Positions 8,895 through 18,499 of a DNA stretch of 64,000 nucleotides are shown here, piece by piece. Positions within the stretch are counted from its first letter, which is position 1; every line of letters begins with the position of its first letter. This DNA comes from Polynucleobacter sp. SHI8 (GTDB lineage Bacteria > Pseudomonadota > Gammaproteobacteria > Burkholderiales > Burkholderiaceae): positions 682,001 through 746,000 of the forward strand of contig NZ_AP027204.1 of assembly GCF_027944005.1 (NCBI RefSeq), written 5' to 3'. The notes under the pieces were generated by a model. That model was not told the DNA's origin. It searched no databases and saw only the letters and a list, made by a program, of their open reading frames with translations. A program made the position numbers and the translations under genes.

Positions 8895-9737
8895 ATGGAT
8901 ATCGGAATTTACAACAGAAGGAAGCGCACCAACAAGATTGGGTTAACCCTATCGATGGTTGCGATGTTGCTTGGAATGGTTGTGCTTTTATGGATCTTAT
9001 TCATTCTATTTTCAAAAGGATTTGCAGCGTTGAGTGGCAATTTCTTCACTCAGAGTACACCAGCTGCGGGATCTGATGGTGGTGGACTTGCAAACGCTAT
9101 CGTGGGTTCGCTCATGATGGTTGTGTCATGTACGTTGATCAGTACGCCGATTGGTGTTTTGGCTGGCATATTTATGGCCGAATATGGTGATCGCAGCAAG
9201 ATTGCCGGTATTACACGATTTGTGACTGACATTATGTTGTCAGCCCCATCGATTGTGATCGGTCTTTTCGTATATGCGATCTTAGTTGCTCAGGTAAAGC
9301 ACTTTTCAGGTTGGGCAGGAACAATGGCCTTATCCTTACTAGCAGTGCCTGTGATCTTAAAAACTACTGAAAACATGCTTCGTCTTGTCCCAGGAACATT
9401 ACGTGAAGCAGCATATGCCTTAGGTACTCCAAAATGGAAAGTCTCATTTTCAGTCATTTTAAGAGCGGCGAAAAGTGGTGTGATGACAGGTATCTTATTG
9501 GCAGTTGCACGCGTGAGTGGTGAAACTGCTCCATTACTATTTACCGCCCTTAACAACCAGTTCTTTAGTACTGATATGAATAAGCCGATGGCTAACTTAC
9601 CCGTTGTGATTTATCAATTCGCCTTGAGTCCATATGAAAACTGGGTGAATTTAGCTTGGGGTGGTGCATTACTTATTACTTTAACTGTTTTGGGCCTGAA
9701 TGTTCTTGCCCGCGTATTTTTTAGAGAGAAATCATGA
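8895..9737 (+). CDS. pstA: phosphate ABC transporter permease PstA
   Basis: 280 residues, six predicted helices, the second channel half of the high-affinity phosphate importer. Family marks include SAPSIVIGLFVYAI, the EAA-loop region LREAAYALGTPKWKV, and ARVSGETAPLLFTALNNQF near the C-terminus. The stop overlaps the pstB start by four bases (ATGA), indicating translational coupling. Confidence 0.95.
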   Translation: MDIGIYNRRKRTNKIGLTLSMVAMLLGMVVLLWILFILFSKGFAALSGNFFTQSTPAAGSDGGGLANAIVGSLMMVVSCTLISTPIGVLAGIFMAEYGDRSKIAGITRFVTDIMLSAPSIVIGLFVYAILVAQVKHFSGWAGTMALSLLAVPVILKTTENMLRLVPGTLREAAYALGTPKWKVSFSVILRAAKSGVMTGILLAVARVSGETAPLLFTALNNQFFSTDMNKPMANLPVVIYQFALSPYENWVNLAWGGALLITLTVLGLNVLARVFFREKS

Positions 9738-10510
9738 CGCTAGATACAAATAACTTGAAAAACGCTATTGAAGTTCGTAACTTGGATTTCTTTTATGGAA
9801 AATTTAAGGGTCTGAAAAGTATTAATTTAAACATTGCAGAAAATAAAGTTACTGCGTTCATTGGGCCATCAGGTTGTGGTAAATCTACCTTATTGCGTAC
9901 ATTTAACCGTATGTACGACTTATATCCAGGACAGCGTGCTGAAGGTGAAATTAATTTATACGGTGAAAACATTCTAGATAAAGAGCGTGATCTCAATTTA
10001 TTACGTTCTAAAGTTGGTATGATTTTCCAAAAGCCTACGCCGTTCCCAATGTCAATTTATGACAATATTGCCTTTGGCGTAAAGTTGTATGAAAACCTCA
10101 ACAAAGCAGATATGGATGAGCGTGTCGAGTGGGCTTTAAACAAAGCAGCTTTATGGAATGAAGTTAAAGAAAAGCTGAACCAAAGTGGTTTGTCTTTATC
10201 TGGCGGTCAACAACAACGTTTGTGCATTGCAAGGGGAGTTGCCGTGAAGCCTTCAGTGTTGTTACTTGACGAACCAACCTCAGCTCTTGACCCAATTTCA
10301 ACTGGTAAAGTAGAAGAGTTGGTTCATGAATTAAAAAATGACTATACAGTTGCTATCGTTACGCATAACATGCAACAAGCTGCTCGTGTTTCTGACTTTA
10401 CAGCGTTTATGTACCTTGGCGAATTAATTGAATTTAATGAAACTAAACAAATTTTCTTAAAGCCAGATCGTAAAGAAACAGAAGATTACATTACTGGTCG
10501 TTTTGGTTAA
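9734..10510 (+). CDS. pstB: phosphate ABC transporter ATPase PstB
   Basis: 258 residues, the usual PstB length. It energises PstCA by ATP hydrolysis. Walker A is GPSGCGKST (about residues 44-52), the ABC signature is LSGGQQQRLCIARG, Walker B is LLLDEPTSALDP, and the H-loop is IVTHNMQQAARV. RMYDLYPGQRAEGEI before the Q loop is typical of PstB. It is translationally coupled to pstA. Confidence 0.97.
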   Translation: MTLDTNNLKNAIEVRNLDFFYGKFKGLKSINLNIAENKVTAFIGPSGCGKSTLLRTFNRMYDLYPGQRAEGEINLYGENILDKERDLNLLRSKVGMIFQKPTPFPMSIYDNIAFGVKLYENLNKADMDERVEWALNKAALWNEVKEKLNQSGLSLSGGQQQRLCIARGVAVKPSVLLLDEPTSALDPISTGKVEELVHELKNDYTVAIVTHNMQQAARVSDFTAFMYLGELIEFNETKQIFLKPDRKETEDYITGRFG

Positions 10511-10535
10511 TTACATACGGATATAGGGGAACGAC

Positions 10536-11240
10536 ATGACTGAGAAACATTTATCTTCACAATTTGAAGCTGATTTAAATACGATTAGTGCTCATTTATT
10601 AGAAATGGGTGGTTTAGTTGAAGCTCAAGTAGCTAATGCAATGAAGGCATTTTCAACGATGGACGCTGAACTCGCATCTGAGGTTTTAGCAAAAGAAAAA
10701 GCTGTGAATGATTTTGAAATCAATATTGACAAAGAGTGTGCTGAAATTTTGGCACGTCGTCAACCGACTGCAAAAGATTTACGCTTAGTTTTAGCTATTG
10801 CAAAAGCGATTTCAAATCTTGAGCGTGTAGGTGATGAGGCAGATCATATCGCTGCAAGAATTAAAAAAATTGCAGAAGTTAATGCACCATACCAAATCAA
10901 CGTTGCTGAAATACGTATTGCTGGTCAAATGGCATTAGGCTTATTACGCCGTTCATTAGATGCTTTTGCTAGAATGGATTCTAAGGCTGCGGCAACGATT
11001 GTTGCAGATGATTTAGAAATTGATAATGAGTTCCGTGGCTTTGTACGTAAGTTAAATTCTTATATGAGCGAAGATCCACGCATTATTTCTACAGCACTTG
11101 AAATTTTGTTTATTGCTAAAGCAGTTGAAAGAATTGGTGACCACGCTAAAAACATCTCTGAGTTTGTGATTTATGTAGATAAAGGGATGGACGTGAGGCA
11201 TTTACCGCATGAACAATTAATCCAAGAAGCGAATAAATAA
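10536..11240 (+). CDS. phoU: phosphate signalling protein PhoU
   Basis: 234 residues, two PhoU three-helix repeats. PhoU links the PstSCAB transporter to PhoR and keeps the Pho regulon off when phosphate is plentiful. The metal-binding helices are recognisable as NLERVGDEADHIAARI in the first repeat and AVERIGDHAKNISEFVIY in the second. A purine-rich GGGGAA ribosome site precedes the ATG. It lies between pstB and phoB, as in many betaproteobacteria. Confidence 0.96.
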   Translation: MTEKHLSSQFEADLNTISAHLLEMGGLVEAQVANAMKAFSTMDAELASEVLAKEKAVNDFEINIDKECAEILARRQPTAKDLRLVLAIAKAISNLERVGDEADHIAARIKKIAEVNAPYQINVAEIRIAGQMALGLLRRSLDAFARMDSKAAATIVADDLEIDNEFRGFVRKLNSYMSEDPRIISTALEILFIAKAVERIGDHAKNISEFVIYVDKGMDVRHLPHEQLIQEANK

Positions 11241-11241
11241 T

Positions 11242-11955
11242 ATGGCCAGTAGCATACTAATCGTCGAAGATGAACCGTCCATCGCAGAACTCATTTCTGT
11301 TAATTTAAGCCACGAAGGTTTTTTACCTGTTAGGGCATTTCAGGCTGATCAAGCAGCGATGTTAATGAGAGATGTGTTGCCAGATTTAATCGTCTTAGAT
11401 TGGATGCTTCCTGGTAAGTCTGGTATTCAGTTTGCAAAAGACTTGCGCAATAACGATCGTACAAAAGATATTCCAATCATATTTTTGACGGCTCGAAGCG
11501 AAGAGATGGATAAAATTGCAGGTTTAGATGCTGGCGCAGATGACTATTTAACCAAGCCATTTTCTCCCAAAGAGTTAGTTGCTAGAATACGTGCAGTTTT
11601 ACGTCGCAAATCACCACAGTTAACCGATGAAGTGATTGAAATTAATGCTCTGAAATTGGATCCGACTACGCATCGCGTGACTTTCCAAAATCATGATGAA
11701 ATGCAAAAAATTGAACTTGGGCCTACAGAATTTAGACTTTTACGCTTTTTAATGGCGAACCCTGAGCGTGTCCATGCTCGTGGTCAATTACTAGATAAGG
11801 TATGGGGAGATCATGTTTTTGTTGAAGAAAGAACAGTTGACGTTCATATCAAGCGTTTACGCGCAGCCTTAGCGCCAGTCGGTTGCGAAAACATGATTGA
11901 AACCGTTCGTGGCAGCGGTTATCGCTTAACGCGCAACCCTTCACTCGTTTCGTGA
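11242..11955 (+). CDS. phoB: phosphate regulon response regulator PhoB
   Basis: 237 residues: receiver domain (about 1-120) with acidic pocket VEDEPS, phosphoacceptor Asp in IVLDWMLPGKSG (about residue 53), the Thr in FLTARSE and Lys in YLTKPFSPKE. A winged-helix OmpR-type DNA-binding domain follows (about 135-235, with VDVHIKRLRAAL as recognition helix). It binds Pho boxes such as the one before pstS. It starts one base after the phoU stop without its own ribosome site, so translation is probably coupled. Confidence 0.96.
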   Translation: MASSILIVEDEPSIAELISVNLSHEGFLPVRAFQADQAAMLMRDVLPDLIVLDWMLPGKSGIQFAKDLRNNDRTKDIPIIFLTARSEEMDKIAGLDAGADDYLTKPFSPKELVARIRAVLRRKSPQLTDEVIEINALKLDPTTHRVTFQNHDEMQKIELGPTEFRLLRFLMANPERVHARGQLLDKVWGDHVFVEERTVDVHIKRLRAALAPVGCENMIETVRGSGYRLTRNPSLVS

Positions 11956-11968
11956 AATAATAGCTTCC

Positions 11969-13285
11969 ATGATACTCATGGGGCTTCGGACAATTTATTC
12001 TTTAGGGTCTATATTTCTGCTGAGTGCAGTTATAGGCCATTTTTTTTCAGTTGAATACGGTCTTTACTTTAGTATTTTCTTCCTGAGCATTTTTGTCTGT
12101 TATCAATCCTGGAATCAATACCGTCTTTTAAAAGCATTAAAAGACGATGATCTTATTGGTCATCGACGTGGTTTAGGTATTTGGCAAGATATTTTTTCAA
12201 ACATAGAGAGAAAAGCCAAAGATTGGCGACAAGAAATTCTTCAGTCTGAGTTGGAGTACAAGCGATTTATTCAAGCTGTACAAGCATCACCAAATGGACT
12301 AGTAATGCTCGACGAAGAAGATCAAATTGAGTGGTGCAACAATATTTGTAAAGAACATTTGCGGCTTGACCCCTTGCGTGATGCTCGTCAACCCATCACC
12401 TTTTTGTTAAGACATCCTGATTTTGTAAAGTATATGGTCAAGGCCAATTTTTCTGAGCCATTAAATTTAGACTTCATGGGAGTCAATGGTAATTTGATGC
12501 TGTTACTGCAAGTTTTTCCCTACGGAGAAAATCGGAAACTGTTACTCAGTCAGGATATTACTATTCTGAAAAAAAATGAATCTATCCGTCAAGATTTTGT
12601 AGCCAATGTTTCGCATGAACTGCGTACTCCGCTGACTGTATTAAATGGGTTTTTAGAGACCTTACGAGATTTACCGCTGAACGAAGTTGAAAGAAAAAAA
12701 TATATCCATATGATGAGTGCGCAATCCTCACGTATGTTGACTTTGGTAGAGGAGCTGTTGATTTTGACACGACTTGATCATAGCCCTATTTCGCCAAAAA
12801 CATCGGTTGTAAAAATTGCTGATTTGGTGCAAAGGATCGTTGAAGATGGGCGAGGTTTATCTAACGGAAACCACATCATTCGTATGTCTATTTTGTCGCA
12901 GAAGAATATATTTGGTGCCGAGAATGAATTATTTTCTGCTTTTGGTAATTTGCTTACGAATGCGATTCGTTACACACCGGAAGGTGGCACGATACATGTG
13001 TACTGGGAAGATACCCAAGATGGTGGCGCTATTTTTTCTGTGCGAGATACAGGGATTGGCATTGCACCTGAACATATTGCTCGCGTCACTGAACGGTTTT
13101 ATCGCGTTGATCGAAGTCGTTCTAGAGATACGGGCGGGACGGGTTTAGGTTTAGCTATTGTGAAACACGTAGCGATGCGTCATTCGGCTTTACTGAATAT
13201 CGAAAGTACCCTAGCGGTAGGTAGCGTCTTTTCTATTATTTTTAATAAAGATCGAATGAGTAAAGAAGAAAAAGAACTTGATTAA
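11969..13285 (+). CDS. phoR: phosphate regulon sensor histidine kinase PhoR
   Basis: 438 residues. Two N-terminal membrane helices (about 5-45) are joined by a very short loop, as in PhoR proteins that sense through PstSCAB-PhoU rather than by a periplasmic domain. A PAS domain follows (about 95-185). The HisKA box FVANVSHELRTPLTVL holds the phosphorylated His, and the ATPase domain has NLLTNAIRYTPEGG, DTGIGI and GGTGLGLAIVKH. The stop is one base from the convergent ppk stop. Confidence 0.93.
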   Translation: MILMGLRTIYSLGSIFLLSAVIGHFFSVEYGLYFSIFFLSIFVCYQSWNQYRLLKALKDDDLIGHRRGLGIWQDIFSNIERKAKDWRQEILQSELEYKRFIQAVQASPNGLVMLDEEDQIEWCNNICKEHLRLDPLRDARQPITFLLRHPDFVKYMVKANFSEPLNLDFMGVNGNLMLLLQVFPYGENRKLLLSQDITILKKNESIRQDFVANVSHELRTPLTVLNGFLETLRDLPLNEVERKKYIHMMSAQSSRMLTLVEELLILTRLDHSPISPKTSVVKIADLVQRIVEDGRGLSNGNHIIRMSILSQKNIFGAENELFSAFGNLLTNAIRYTPEGGTIHVYWEDTQDGGAIFSVRDTGIGIAPEHIARVTERFYRVDRSRSRDTGGTGLGLAIVKHVAMRHSALLNIESTLAVGSVFSIIFNKDRMSKEEKELD

Positions 13286-13286
13286 T

Positions 13287-15374
13287 TTATCCTTGAATCA
13301 TTTTGAGAAGTTCTAGTTGTGCGATAAACGGATATTTACTCTTGGATTTAATTTTTTGATAATGACCTTCTGGTTGCATGATCCATGCAGCTTGATTATC
13401 TTGAAGTAGTGCTTTGAGACCTTCAAAAATTACTCGCGCCTTAATTTGGGGGTCAAGGATTGGGAATGCTACTTCTACGCGACGATATAAATTCCGATCC
13501 ATCCAGTCTGCACTGGAAAGATAGACTTTTTCCAAACCATTCGCATAAAAGTAATAAATGCGATGATGCTCTAAAAAACGCCCAATGATAGAGCGTACTT
13601 TGATATTGTCAGATAACCCAGGCACACCCGGCATAAGAGCACAAACACCCCGAATAATTAGGTCTATTTTTACACCCGCTTGAGATGCTCGGTATAGTTC
13701 TTGAATCACACTTGGCTCTAAAAGAGCATTCATTTTGGCAATAATATGAGCTTTTTTGCCTGCCTTTGCAGCTCTTGTTTCTGCTCTAATATGCTTAATA
13801 ATTTCTTCTTGCATCGTAAAGGGGGATTGCCAAAGGTGAGATAAGGCGATTTGCTTGCCAGTACCCGTCAGTAGCTGAAACACATAATGAACATCAGATG
13901 TAATTTGTTCATTAGCCGTTAAGATGCCGAAGTCCGTATAAAGTTTTGCAGTTCGCGGGTGATAATTCCCGGTACCTAAATGGGCATAACGTTTCAGGAT
14001 AGTTTTACCTTTACCCCTTGCTCCTTGAATGGTTTCACGTCTCACAATCAGTAGCATTTTGGCGTGGCATTTATGCCCCACAACACCATAGATCACATGT
14101 GCACCAACCGCCTCTAATTTAGCCGCCCATTGCAAATTCGTTTGTTCATCAAACCTCGCTAACAGTTCCACAACAACCGTAACTTCTTTGCCGTTTTTAG
14201 CTGCCTCCATGAGTGCATCCATCACAAGTGACTCATCTCCCGTTCGGTAGACCGTTTGTTTAATGGCAAGCACTTGAGGATCATGAGCAGCTTGGCGAAG
14301 CAGTTCTAAAACGGGTTCAAAACTTTCGTAAGGATGATGCAGGAGAATATCCCTCTTACTGATTGTTTCGAAGATTGTCTGATCTTGCATAAAAACTGAG
14401 GGGTATTGAGGTGTTGCAGCCACAAACTTCAGATCTGGTCGATCAATTAGATCGGGGATTTGAACTAACCGCACTAAGTTGACGGGACCACTAACCCGAT
14501 AGCAATCTGACTCTTGAAGGTTTGACTCATTTAAGATTCGCTCAACGAGTCTATCAGGTGTGCTTGCATTAATTTCCAAGCGAACTGCATCACCTAAGTG
14601 CCTAGTAGGTAACTCGCCCTGAAGAGCACTTCTTAAGTCTGTAATATCGTCTTCAGAAACAAAAAGATCAGAATTTCGCGTAATTCTAAATTGGTAACAG
14701 CCCGTTACTTGAATGCCCGGAAAAAGCTCTCCCACAAATGCTTGCATGAACGAAGAAAGCAAGATAAAGCAAGTTTCTTCCTTTAACTCAAATTGTTTTG
14801 GCACTCTGACAACGCGTGGCAAAGATCGAGGGGCTTGTACCACGGCTAAAGAAGCATTGCGTCCAAAAGAGTCTTTCCCGTCGAGAGATACTAAAAAATT
14901 TAAACTTTTATTGATCACCCGTGGAAAAGGGTGCGCGGGATCCAAAGCGATTGGCGTTAACAATGGAACTAGTTCACGATGAAAAAAATCCCGAGCCCAT
15001 TGATGCAGTTTTGGGGTCCAAGTTGAAGGATATTTAAAAAGTACTTTTTCTGAGGCAAGTGCTGGCAAGATGGATTGCTGTAACAACGCGTACTTTTTAT
15101 TGACCAAATGATGGGCAAATTCAGTAAGCCGTTGATAGGATTCCTCAATAGTAAGTCCGTCTTCAAGCGTTTTATTAGAATTTTCGGCTAATTGAGCTTT
15201 GAGACCAGCCATGCGGATTTCAAAAAACTCATCCATGTTACTTGATACAATACAAACGTAACGTAGTCTTTCAAGAAGAGGAACAGTAAGATCTTCAGCT
15301 TGAGCCAATACTCTAGAGTTAAACTCTAAAAGACCAATTTCTCGGTTGAGCAGTGGGATGTGGGAAGTAAGCAT
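13287..15374 (-). CDS. ppk1: polyphosphate kinase 1
   Basis: 695 residues. PPK1 reversibly makes inorganic polyphosphate from ATP. The N-terminal part (LNREIGLLEFNSRVLAQA) is the family start, and RVINKSLNFLVSL follows. The two phospholipase D-like C-terminal domains include RYAHLGTGNYHPRTAKLYTD, carrying the autophosphorylated His, and SSADWMDRNLYRRVEVAFP. It is convergent with phoR and divergent from ppx, so storage and mobilisation enzymes flank a short shared intergenic region beside the phosphate-uptake genes. Confidence 0.95.
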   Translation of the reverse strand: MLTSHIPLLNREIGLLEFNSRVLAQAEDLTVPLLERLRYVCIVSSNMDEFFEIRMAGLKAQLAENSNKTLEDGLTIEESYQRLTEFAHHLVNKKYALLQQSILPALASEKVLFKYPSTWTPKLHQWARDFFHRELVPLLTPIALDPAHPFPRVINKSLNFLVSLDGKDSFGRNASLAVVQAPRSLPRVVRVPKQFELKEETCFILLSSFMQAFVGELFPGIQVTGCYQFRITRNSDLFVSEDDITDLRSALQGELPTRHLGDAVRLEINASTPDRLVERILNESNLQESDCYRVSGPVNLVRLVQIPDLIDRPDLKFVAATPQYPSVFMQDQTIFETISKRDILLHHPYESFEPVLELLRQAAHDPQVLAIKQTVYRTGDESLVMDALMEAAKNGKEVTVVVELLARFDEQTNLQWAAKLEAVGAHVIYGVVGHKCHAKMLLIVRRETIQGARGKGKTILKRYAHLGTGNYHPRTAKLYTDFGILTANEQITSDVHYVFQLLTGTGKQIALSHLWQSPFTMQEEIIKHIRAETRAAKAGKKAHIIAKMNALLEPSVIQELYRASQAGVKIDLIIRGVCALMPGVPGLSDNIKVRSIIGRFLEHHRIYYFYANGLEKVYLSSADWMDRNLYRRVEVAFPILDPQIKARVIFEGLKALLQDNQAAWIMQPEGHYQKIKSKSKYPFIAQLELLKMIQG

Positions 15375-15479
15375 GTTAAATCATTGTTTCAGTTAAATAT
15401 TTCATCTTGATGATAGTAATTCATTAAAGTATCACAAAAATGAAATATTATTCAGTTGTATATAAATATAAAAGAAGGT

Positions 15480-17039
15480 ATGTCTTTCGAACTGCAATCA
15501 TCGACTAAAAAAGAATCAGATCCTAAGCTCATTGCTTCGGTTGATTTAGGCTCAAATAGTTTTAGAATGGTTGTTGCACAAATTTTGGAAACTCCCTCTG
15601 GATATCAGTTGCGTCCAGTAGACACTCTTAGAGATCCGATTAAATTAGCTGCTGGTTTAGATAGTGAAAAAAATCTTGATGCTGAGGCATTTGCTAGAGG
15701 CTTAAGCTCGATTCGCAGATTTGGGGAGCGTTTACGAAGTTTTTCCCCAATGCAAGTTCGAGCAGTTGCTACCAATACACTGCGTGTCGCTAGAAATGCC
15801 TCCCAATTCATTCAACAAGCTGAGCTTGCTTTGGGCTTTCCCATTGAGGTGATTGCTGGTCGTGAGGAAGCACGTTTGGTCTATGTGGGTGCTTCGCACG
15901 GCGCACCTGCTAATTCAGGTAATCGCTTAGTGATTGACGTTGGTGGTGGCTCCACAGAATTTATTATTGGTCATGGGTATGAAGCAAAGCTCATGGAGTC
16001 TTTATATATTGGTTGTGTATCTCATAGTCAAAAGTTTTTCGTTAATGGCGCGGTGGATGCTTACAGCTTTAAGCAAGCCGAGTTAGCTGCTAGACAAGAG
16101 ATTCAGATTTTGGCAAAAGAATATCGCAAAAAAGGTTGGGATCAGGTGATTGGCTCATCTGGGACAGCAAAAGCAATTGCTGAGCTCATTGTTTTGAATG
16201 GATTTGATGGAATGAGTGGCGGGTATACAGGCTTTGATTCTAGTGGGCTGATAACTCGGGACGGTTTAGAGAATCTGAAAAGTTCTTTGATTGAGTCGGA
16301 GTCGATGCAAGCTTCTACATTGATTGGTCTTAAGCCAGATCGTCGGCAAGTGTTGCCCGGCGGCCTAGCGATTATGATTGCAGCGTTTGACGAATTAAGA
16401 ATTGATTCAATGGAGATTGTAGAGGCGGCGTTGCGGATGGGGGTCTTATATGACTTCCTTGGTCGAGCACAGCACCATGATATGCGCTTTGTTACGGTAG
16501 AACAGTTCATGAAGCGTTACTCCGTGGATATTGAGCAGGCATTGCGCGTAGAGCAATTAGCGACTTTATTTTTAGAGCAATTTCCGATGCCTGAAAATGA
16601 AGATCGAATCAATAATCTTTCTTTATTGGGTTGGGCTGCCAGGTTACATGAAATTGGTTTGTCCATTTCACATAATGGTTATCACAAGCATTCTGCTTAT
16701 ATATCTGCAAATGCAGACATGCCTGGATTCTCGAAAAATGATCAGGCGCGTTTATCGGCTCTCTTATTAGGTCATATAGGAAAGCTTGCCAAAGTATCAT
16801 CGAACAACCATTTTATCGATTGGCGGATGTTGTTTTGTTTGCGCCTTGCTTTGGTTTTAGCTAGAAGAAGAACTCATGAAGAGATTCCGGAGATATTGGT
16901 TCAGCAAACAGTTAAAGGATATAAAGTAAGCATTCCAAAGAAATGGTTAGATGACCATCCTTTGACCGAGTTTAGTCTTAAAAAAGAAGCAGAAGATTGG
17001 GCCAAGGTCAACAGCGAGTACATCCTTGACCTTTACTAA
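15480..17039 (+). CDS. ppx: exopolyphosphatase, Ppx/GppA family
   Basis: About 519 residues. The ASKHA-fold N-terminal half has the phosphate-binding loops ASVDLGSNSFRMVVAQ and VIDVGGGSTEFIIGHG; the C-terminal half is HD-like (AARLHEIGLSISHNGYHKH). It would release phosphate from polyphosphate ends. It might instead hydrolyse pppGpp, because Ppx and GppA are hard to separate by eye, but pairing with ppk1 favours Ppx. ATG 15480 gives a normal N-terminus, though AAGG lies almost on it; an in-frame TTG at 15456 is the alternative. Confidence 0.9.
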   Translation: MSFELQSSTKKESDPKLIASVDLGSNSFRMVVAQILETPSGYQLRPVDTLRDPIKLAAGLDSEKNLDAEAFARGLSSIRRFGERLRSFSPMQVRAVATNTLRVARNASQFIQQAELALGFPIEVIAGREEARLVYVGASHGAPANSGNRLVIDVGGGSTEFIIGHGYEAKLMESLYIGCVSHSQKFFVNGAVDAYSFKQAELAARQEIQILAKEYRKKGWDQVIGSSGTAKAIAELIVLNGFDGMSGGYTGFDSSGLITRDGLENLKSSLIESESMQASTLIGLKPDRRQVLPGGLAIMIAAFDELRIDSMEIVEAALRMGVLYDFLGRAQHHDMRFVTVEQFMKRYSVDIEQALRVEQLATLFLEQFPMPENEDRINNLSLLGWAARLHEIGLSISHNGYHKHSAYISANADMPGFSKNDQARLSALLLGHIGKLAKVSSNNHFIDWRMLFCLRLALVLARRRTHEEIPEILVQQTVKGYKVSIPKKWLDDHPLTEFSLKKEAEDWAKVNSEYILDLY

Positions 17040-17054
17040 GACGATCGGTTAGTG

Positions 17055-18005
17055 CTAAGCCAAAAAGTGTTTAGCGTATTTGGGGCTGATGTCTGAAAGT
17101 CTAAACATTGTTAAAAAATCAGCGGTATTAAAGTCAGGATCCCAGGCTGGTTCGCCACAAATTTTTGCTCCTACCCTTAAGTAGCCTTTGAGCAGTGGCG
17201 GTGCTTCTACCTCTAGAGTGGTATTTAATTTATCAAGTGGTAATGGAAGTTTTGGGAAGGTACGGTATTCAATTGGCGATAAGTATTTTTCTTGAAAAAT
17301 ACGGTTCAAGCTAGCTGCATAATGACCACCATCGCCCATTGGAACGCTTGCGCAACCCAACATAATTTCATATCCATGTTGCTTCATGTATGAACCAAGG
17401 CCCGCCCATAAAGCCATAATTACTCCACCAGAACGATAATCTTCATGCACGCATGAACGACCAATCTCAACTGTTTTTGGCAAAAGATGTTTCAGTCGAG
17501 CTAAGTCAAACTCAGACTCGGAATAGAGTCTACCGATTATTTTTGCTTGTTCAGGGGGTAAGACGCGATAAGTACCAACAACTTGAAGGGTTTCACGATC
17601 ACGAACGATTAAATGATCGCAATAGGCATCAAAATAATCAATGTCAAGTCCCTCAGCATTGAAAGGTAGGCTAGCACCCATTTCTTCTGCAAAAACTCGA
17701 TAGCGCAGACGTTGGGCTTCTTTGATTTCAGAAGAATCACGCGCTACGTAGACTTGAATTGGGCTTTGTTTTTGCGTTTTGATGGCGGGAGCTGCTAATG
17801 GAGTTTCTGCCAATGTTTTGCGCAAAGCCTTGATTCGTTTGAGGCGCTTTTTAGATTTAGCCTTCTTTTTTAAGGGAAAAATCTTGGCAAATTTATTAAA
17901 CTTTTGAATTTCAGAAAATTTACTAGTTAATTTTCCAGCAATTTTCGTCGTGATCCCTTCTCCAATGGAGTTTAATGACTGTAAAGGATTAGGGATTTCT
18001 TTCAT
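17055..18005 (-). CDS. GNAT-fold N-acyltransferase, OlsB-like
   Basis: 316 residues. After about 75 basic, low-complexity residues comes an acetyltransferase-type domain with the pattern of OlsB/hemolysin-like acyltransferases: EAQRLRYRVFAEEMGA, DHLIVRDRETLQVVGTYR, VEIGRSCVHEDYRSG, then MLGCASVP and PPLLKGYLRVGAKICGEPAWD. OlsB transfers a 3-hydroxyacyl group to ornithine, the first step of phosphorus-free ornithine lipids. Some relatives act on other amines, so the substrate is inferred. It is the last gene of the minus-strand run plcP-agt-dgkA-olsB. Confidence 0.7.
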   Translation of the reverse strand: MKEIPNPLQSLNSIGEGITTKIAGKLTSKFSEIQKFNKFAKIFPLKKKAKSKKRLKRIKALRKTLAETPLAAPAIKTQKQSPIQVYVARDSSEIKEAQRLRYRVFAEEMGASLPFNAEGLDIDYFDAYCDHLIVRDRETLQVVGTYRVLPPEQAKIIGRLYSESEFDLARLKHLLPKTVEIGRSCVHEDYRSGGVIMALWAGLGSYMKQHGYEIMLGCASVPMGDGGHYAASLNRIFQEKYLSPIEYRTFPKLPLPLDKLNTTLEVEAPPLLKGYLRVGAKICGEPAWDPDFNTADFLTMFRLSDISPKYAKHFLA

Positions 18006-18078
18006 ATGTTCAACTCTTCGTTTAATTTATGATAATTATATTTAAATTTAATGTCACAGAGATTACAGCTTATAAAAC

Positions 18079-18495
18079 TTAATCGCTAGATGACCATCTT
18101 GAAATGATGGGTAATAAGATACAAACCCATGAAAATAAACACAAAATAAGTGCAAGCATGACTGCGGCACTACCAAAGTCTTTAGCGCGTTGTGAGAGAT
18201 CGTGTTTTTCAAATGAGATACGATCGATTGCTGCTTCGACACTTGAATTCAGTAGTTCAACGATTAAAACCAAGATGACGGATCCGAATAAAATAATATG
18301 TTCTGCTGGTGAGACTGGTAAAACAAAACTAAGCGGAACTAACACGCTTGCCAGGGTTAATTCTTGACGAAAGGCGCTTTCTTCACGGACAGCAAATACC
18401 AATCCATTCCAAGAGTTCACAGCAGCACGAAAAGCCCTTGTTATCCCCTTGTTGCCCTTATGCGGGTTTTGGTCAATGGAGTATTTCTCGCTCAT
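18079..18495 (-). CDS. dgkA: diacylglycerol kinase
   Basis: 138 residues with three predicted membrane helices, the size and layout of prokaryotic DgkA. It phosphorylates diacylglycerol with ATP to phosphatidic acid. GITRAFRAAVNSWNG opens the domain, EESAFRQELTLA holds catalytic acidic residues, and LIVELLNSSVEAAIDRIS is the most conserved helix. AKDFGSAAVMLAL follows. It is four bases downstream of the glycosyltransferase. Next to a phospholipase C-like enzyme its job may be recycling the diacylglycerol produced. Confidence 0.93.
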   Translation of the reverse strand: MSEKYSIDQNPHKGNKGITRAFRAAVNSWNGLVFAVREESAFRQELTLASVLVPLSFVLPVSPAEHIILFGSVILVLIVELLNSSVEAAIDRISFEKHDLSQRAKDFGSAAVMLALILCLFSWVCILLPIISRWSSSD

Positions 18496-18499
18496 GGCA

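Noticed and set aside
8846..9076. Open frame bridging pstC and pstA
   Set aside because: Out-of-frame shadow of two certain genes.
15375..15479. Pho box between ppk1 and ppx
   Set aside because: On the minus strand one TTGTGATA half-like stretch is present, but no second half at the right spacing.
16142..16510. 122-residue open frame antisense to ppx
   Set aside because: It lies wholly inside a well-supported gene, has no ribosome site and no recognisable motif.
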